Origin: Clostridiales bacterium
GTDB lineage: Bacteria; Bacillota; Clostridia; Christensenellales; Aristaeellaceae
DNA length: 6,984 bases
Direction of reading: 5' to 3'
Assembly (NCBI GenBank): GCA_022776785.1
Contig: JALFHA010000054.1
Coordinates: 1-6,984 of the forward strand
Below the pieces are notes generated by a model that saw only the letters and a program-made list of their open reading frames with translations, made no database searches and was not told the DNA's origin. Within the stretch, counting starts at the first letter, position 1, and every line of letters starts with the position of its first letter. Shown piece by piece: positions 4,819 through 6,984 of the stretch. The position numbers were made by a program, and so were the translations under genes.

Positions 4819-6984
4819 TTACCCCTGGTTTTCCTGCATCCTGCGCCATTCCTCGCGGGAAATCAGCACGGTTCGGGGCTTGGTGGGGCCCTCCGCCTCG
4901 GCAGTGATGCCGCGCTGGGTCATCTCATCCACGAGGCGTCCGGCGCGCGCATAGCCCACGCGCAGCCTGCGCTGGAGCATACTGATGGACACCTGACCGG
5001 CCTCCACAGCCATTTCGATGGCCTTGTTCAGCATTTCGTCCACAGCCTCGCCGCCAGCGGGCGCATCGCCCGCGGTGGATTTCTCCTCCTCCGCGGCGCT
5101 GTTGACCTGCTCGATGACCTCCTCGTTGTAGTCGGCGCTGTGCTGGCCGCGCACAAAATCCACAATGCGCTGCACCTCGTCGTCGGAGACGAAGCAGCCC
5201 TGCACGCGGGTCGGCTTGCCCGCGCCCTGCGGCGCGTAGAGCATGTCGCCCTTGCCCAGCAGCTTTTCCGCTCCGCCGGAGTCGAGAATCGTGCGGCTGT
5301 CGATCTGGCTGGAGACGGCGAACGCGATGCGGCTGGGGATGTTCGCCTTGATGACGCCCGTGATGACGTTGACCGACGGGCGCTGCGTGGCGATGACCAG
5401 ATGGATGCCCGCAGCGCGCGCGAGCTGCGCCAGGCGGCAGATCGATTCCTCGACCTCGCCAGGGGCGACCATCATCAGGTCGGCCAGCTCGTCGATGATG
5501 ACGATGATCTTGCTCATCGGCTCCTCGTCCGGGCCGATGGCGTTGTTGTAGCCGCGGATGTCGCGCACGCCCATCGACTCGAAGCGCTTGTACCGGTGCT
5601 CCATCTCCACCACGGCCCATGAGAGCGCAGCGGAGGCCTTCTTGGGGTCTGTCACCACGGGGATGAGCAGGTGCGGAATGCCGTTGTAGACGGAGAGCTC
5701 GACCACCTTCGGGTCGATGAGGATGAGCCTCACCTCGCGCGGAGACGCGCGGTAGATGATCGAGTTGATGATCGTGTTGATGCACACGGATTTGCCCGAG
5801 CCCGTCGCGCCCGCGATGAGCACATGGGGCATCTTGGCCATGTCCGCCACGACGGGTGCGCCGGAAATGCCCTTGCCCAGCGCCACCGCCGTGGGCGACT
5901 TCTCGCGCGCCATTTCCGGGCTCTCCAGCACGTCACGCAGGGAGACCATCTCGATCTTCTCATTCGGGATTTCGATACCCACGGCCGGCTTGCCGGGAAT
6001 CGGCGCCTCGATGCGAACGCCGTCGGAGGCCATGTTCAGCGCGATGTCATCCACAAGGCCGACGATGCGCGACACCTTCACGCCCGGCGCGGGCTGAATC
6101 TCGTAGCGCGTGATGGCCGGGCCATGGGTCACATGCGTGAGCTTGGCCTGCACGCCGAAGCTCTCCAGCGTCTCAAGCAGCTTGCGCGCGCCCGCCTCGT
6201 CCTTGGCGCGCTGGTTCGGGTCCTGCGTGCTGCCCGAGCGGTTGAGCAGCTCCAGCGGCGGATAGGTGTAGACCTCCTCCGGTGCCTTCGGGGCCTCGTG
6301 CGCGTCCTTTTTGGGCATCACCAGCGGCGTGCCGTCCATGCGCCCGCCGCGCAGCATCACCACCGGCTGCTCGCTCTGGCGCTCCTGCGCAGCCAGCACG
6401 TTCTGCCCCTTGGGTGCGGTCAGCGCGTCGTGCGCCGCCTGCGCGGCGGCCACCTGCTCGGCAAACGACGCGGGCCTTGCGCTCTGCGGCCTCGTCGGCC
6501 AGTTGGCCGGGATGCTCGAGGGCACGGAGCCCGCCTGCGCATCGACCGCATTCTGCGCGGACGGCTCCTGCGGCGCGGCATAGCCCGCCGTCGGATTCGC
6601 GCTGAACCACTGCGTCCCGCTGACCGGCGCCGCCGTCTCCCCGCCGTCCGGGGAAACGGAATAGCTCTGCGTCTCGTCCTGTTCTTCATCCTGCGCAGCG
6701 TACTCCTGCGCATCATATTCCTGCACAGGCAGGGCATAGCCCTGCTCGCCGTAGCCCTGCGCGGGCGGCGCGGCATACCCCTGCGCGGCGTCATCCTGAG
6801 CAGGCGCACTGTCTCCGCTTGCATAGCCCGAATACACCGGCTCCGCGTTCATGCCGTACAGAAAGGCGTTCTCCGCCTCCTCTATGGTGAACTGTCCGCG
6901 CCGCCGGGATGCGCGCGGGTCGGTGCGCTCGTCGATGCCTTGCCGGTCAAACTCGTCGCTGCGCTCGATAAAGAGCTGCGCCTG
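4819..6984 (-). CDS. ftsK: DNA translocase FtsK/SpoIIIE, N-terminus beyond the window
   Basis: This is a membrane-anchored, hexameric, ATP-driven double-stranded DNA pump that moves chromosomal DNA through the division or sporulation septum. The frame is open to the right edge, so the first Met in view (6852) is not the real start; 721 residues are visible and the N-terminal membrane helices lie outside. Visible residues 1 to about 235 are a low-complexity Gln/Ala/Pro/Tyr-rich linker. The motor follows, with Walker A GATGSGKS at 392-399 (bases 5788-5811), Walker B IIVIIDELADLM at 493-504, and the ATQRPSVNVITG segment. The C-terminal gamma winged helix is at about 647-695 (SMLQRRLRVGYARAGRLVDE), the part that reads oriented DNA motifs in this family. 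It ends with the usual KPRTVLIS-type tail. It is the first gene of the visible run, 70 bases before the lipase-like gene. FtsK and SpoIIIE cannot be separated from this fragment. Confidence 0.96.
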   Translation of the reverse strand, partial: QAQLFIERSDEFDRQGIDERTDPRASRRRGQFTIEEAENAFLYGMNAEPVYSGYASGDSAPAQDDAAQGYAAPPAQGYGEQGYALPVQEYDAQEYAAQDEEQDETQSYSVSPDGGETAAPVSGTQWFSANPTAGYAAPQEPSAQNAVDAQAGSVPSSIPANWPTRPQSARPASFAEQVAAAQAAHDALTAPKGQNVLAAQERQSEQPVVMLRGGRMDGTPLVMPKKDAHEAPKAPEEVYTYPPLELLNRSGSTQDPNQRAKDEAGARKLLETLESFGVQAKLTHVTHGPAITRYEIQPAPGVKVSRIVGLVDDIALNMASDGVRIEAPIPGKPAVGIEIPNEKIEMVSLRDVLESPEMAREKSPTAVALGKGISGAPVVADMAKMPHVLIAGATGSGKSVCINTIINSIIYRASPREVRLILIDPKVVELSVYNGIPHLLIPVVTDPKKASAALSWAVVEMEHRYKRFESMGVRDIRGYNNAIGPDEEPMSKIIVIIDELADLMMVAPGEVEESICRLAQLARAAGIHLVIATQRPSVNVITGVIKANIPSRIAFAVSSQIDSRTILDSGGAEKLLGKGDMLYAPQGAGKPTRVQGCFVSDDEVQRIVDFVRGQHSADYNEEVIEQVNSAAEEEKSTAGDAPAGGEAVDEMLNKAIEMAVEAGQVSISMLQRRLRVGYARAGRLVDEMTQRGITAEAEGPTKPRTVLISREEWRRMQENQG
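6700..6783 (-). repeat. Tyr-containing QGY/QEY repeats in the FtsK linker
   Basis: Within the linker of the translocase the tripeptide QGY occurs three times, followed by QEY twice, at spacings of 8, 5, 7 and 5 residues. Related SGY, QSY and AGY units lie on either side. At DNA level this gives imperfect copies of a core like TAGCCCTGC. The segment is predicted to be disordered. FtsK linkers are often rich in Pro and Gln, so this may be only a flexible spacer. Confidence 0.7.

Noticed and set aside
4723..5622. 299-residue open frame on the plus strand
   Set aside because: It is antisense to the FtsK motor region, with the same shadow composition as the other plus-strand frames.

Overview
The window is GC-rich and most likely comes from a member of the Clostridia (Firmicutes). 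This is inferred from the mix of genes: an FtsK/SpoIIIE translocase, an RseC-family redox protein, a secreted class 3 lipase-like protein with a C-terminal anchor, and a relic of an IS200-type insertion sequence. No species can be named from the sequence.

Five genes lie head to tail on the minus strand, so transcription runs from right to left. In that order they are: the C-terminal two thirds or so of an FtsK/SpoIIIE DNA translocase (open at the right edge, ending at 4819); a signal-peptide-bearing lipase-like membrane protein (4748-2793); histidyl-tRNA synthetase (2787-1519); an RseC-family membrane protein with a four-cysteine cluster (1461-1024); and thioredoxin (973-632). The gaps are 70, 5, 57 and 50 bases, and no convincing promoter was seen between them, so this may be one transcription unit. 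The lipase stop codon sits inside the ribosome-binding region of hisS. Three of the gaps hold a GC-rich hairpin, none with a proper T-tract. The RseC-like protein and thioredoxin make a plausible redox pair at the 3' end. The other genes (chromosome translocation, secreted esterase, tRNA charging) have no obvious shared pathway.

Positions 1-631 hold no intact gene but are the most unusual part of the window. On the minus strand, about 366-111, is a decayed left end of an IS200/IS605-type element: a subterminal hairpin, a leader whose stem would mask the tnpA ribosome-binding site, and about 30 codons of recognisable TnpA N-terminus before a frameshift. Around it lie two copies (about 9-110 and 542-634) of a module made of a nested hairpin with a shared CCGCC...GGCGG core followed by the same 14-base tail. 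The outer stems of the two copies differ in sequence but both pair. Between them, 383-574 is a chain of hairpins, several of them two-tiered. The tail of one module copy runs into the end of trxA and supplies its stop codon.

The long plus-strand open frames opposite hisS, the lipase gene and ftsK are third-position GC artefacts. No tRNA, rRNA, CRISPR array or intact mobile element was seen.
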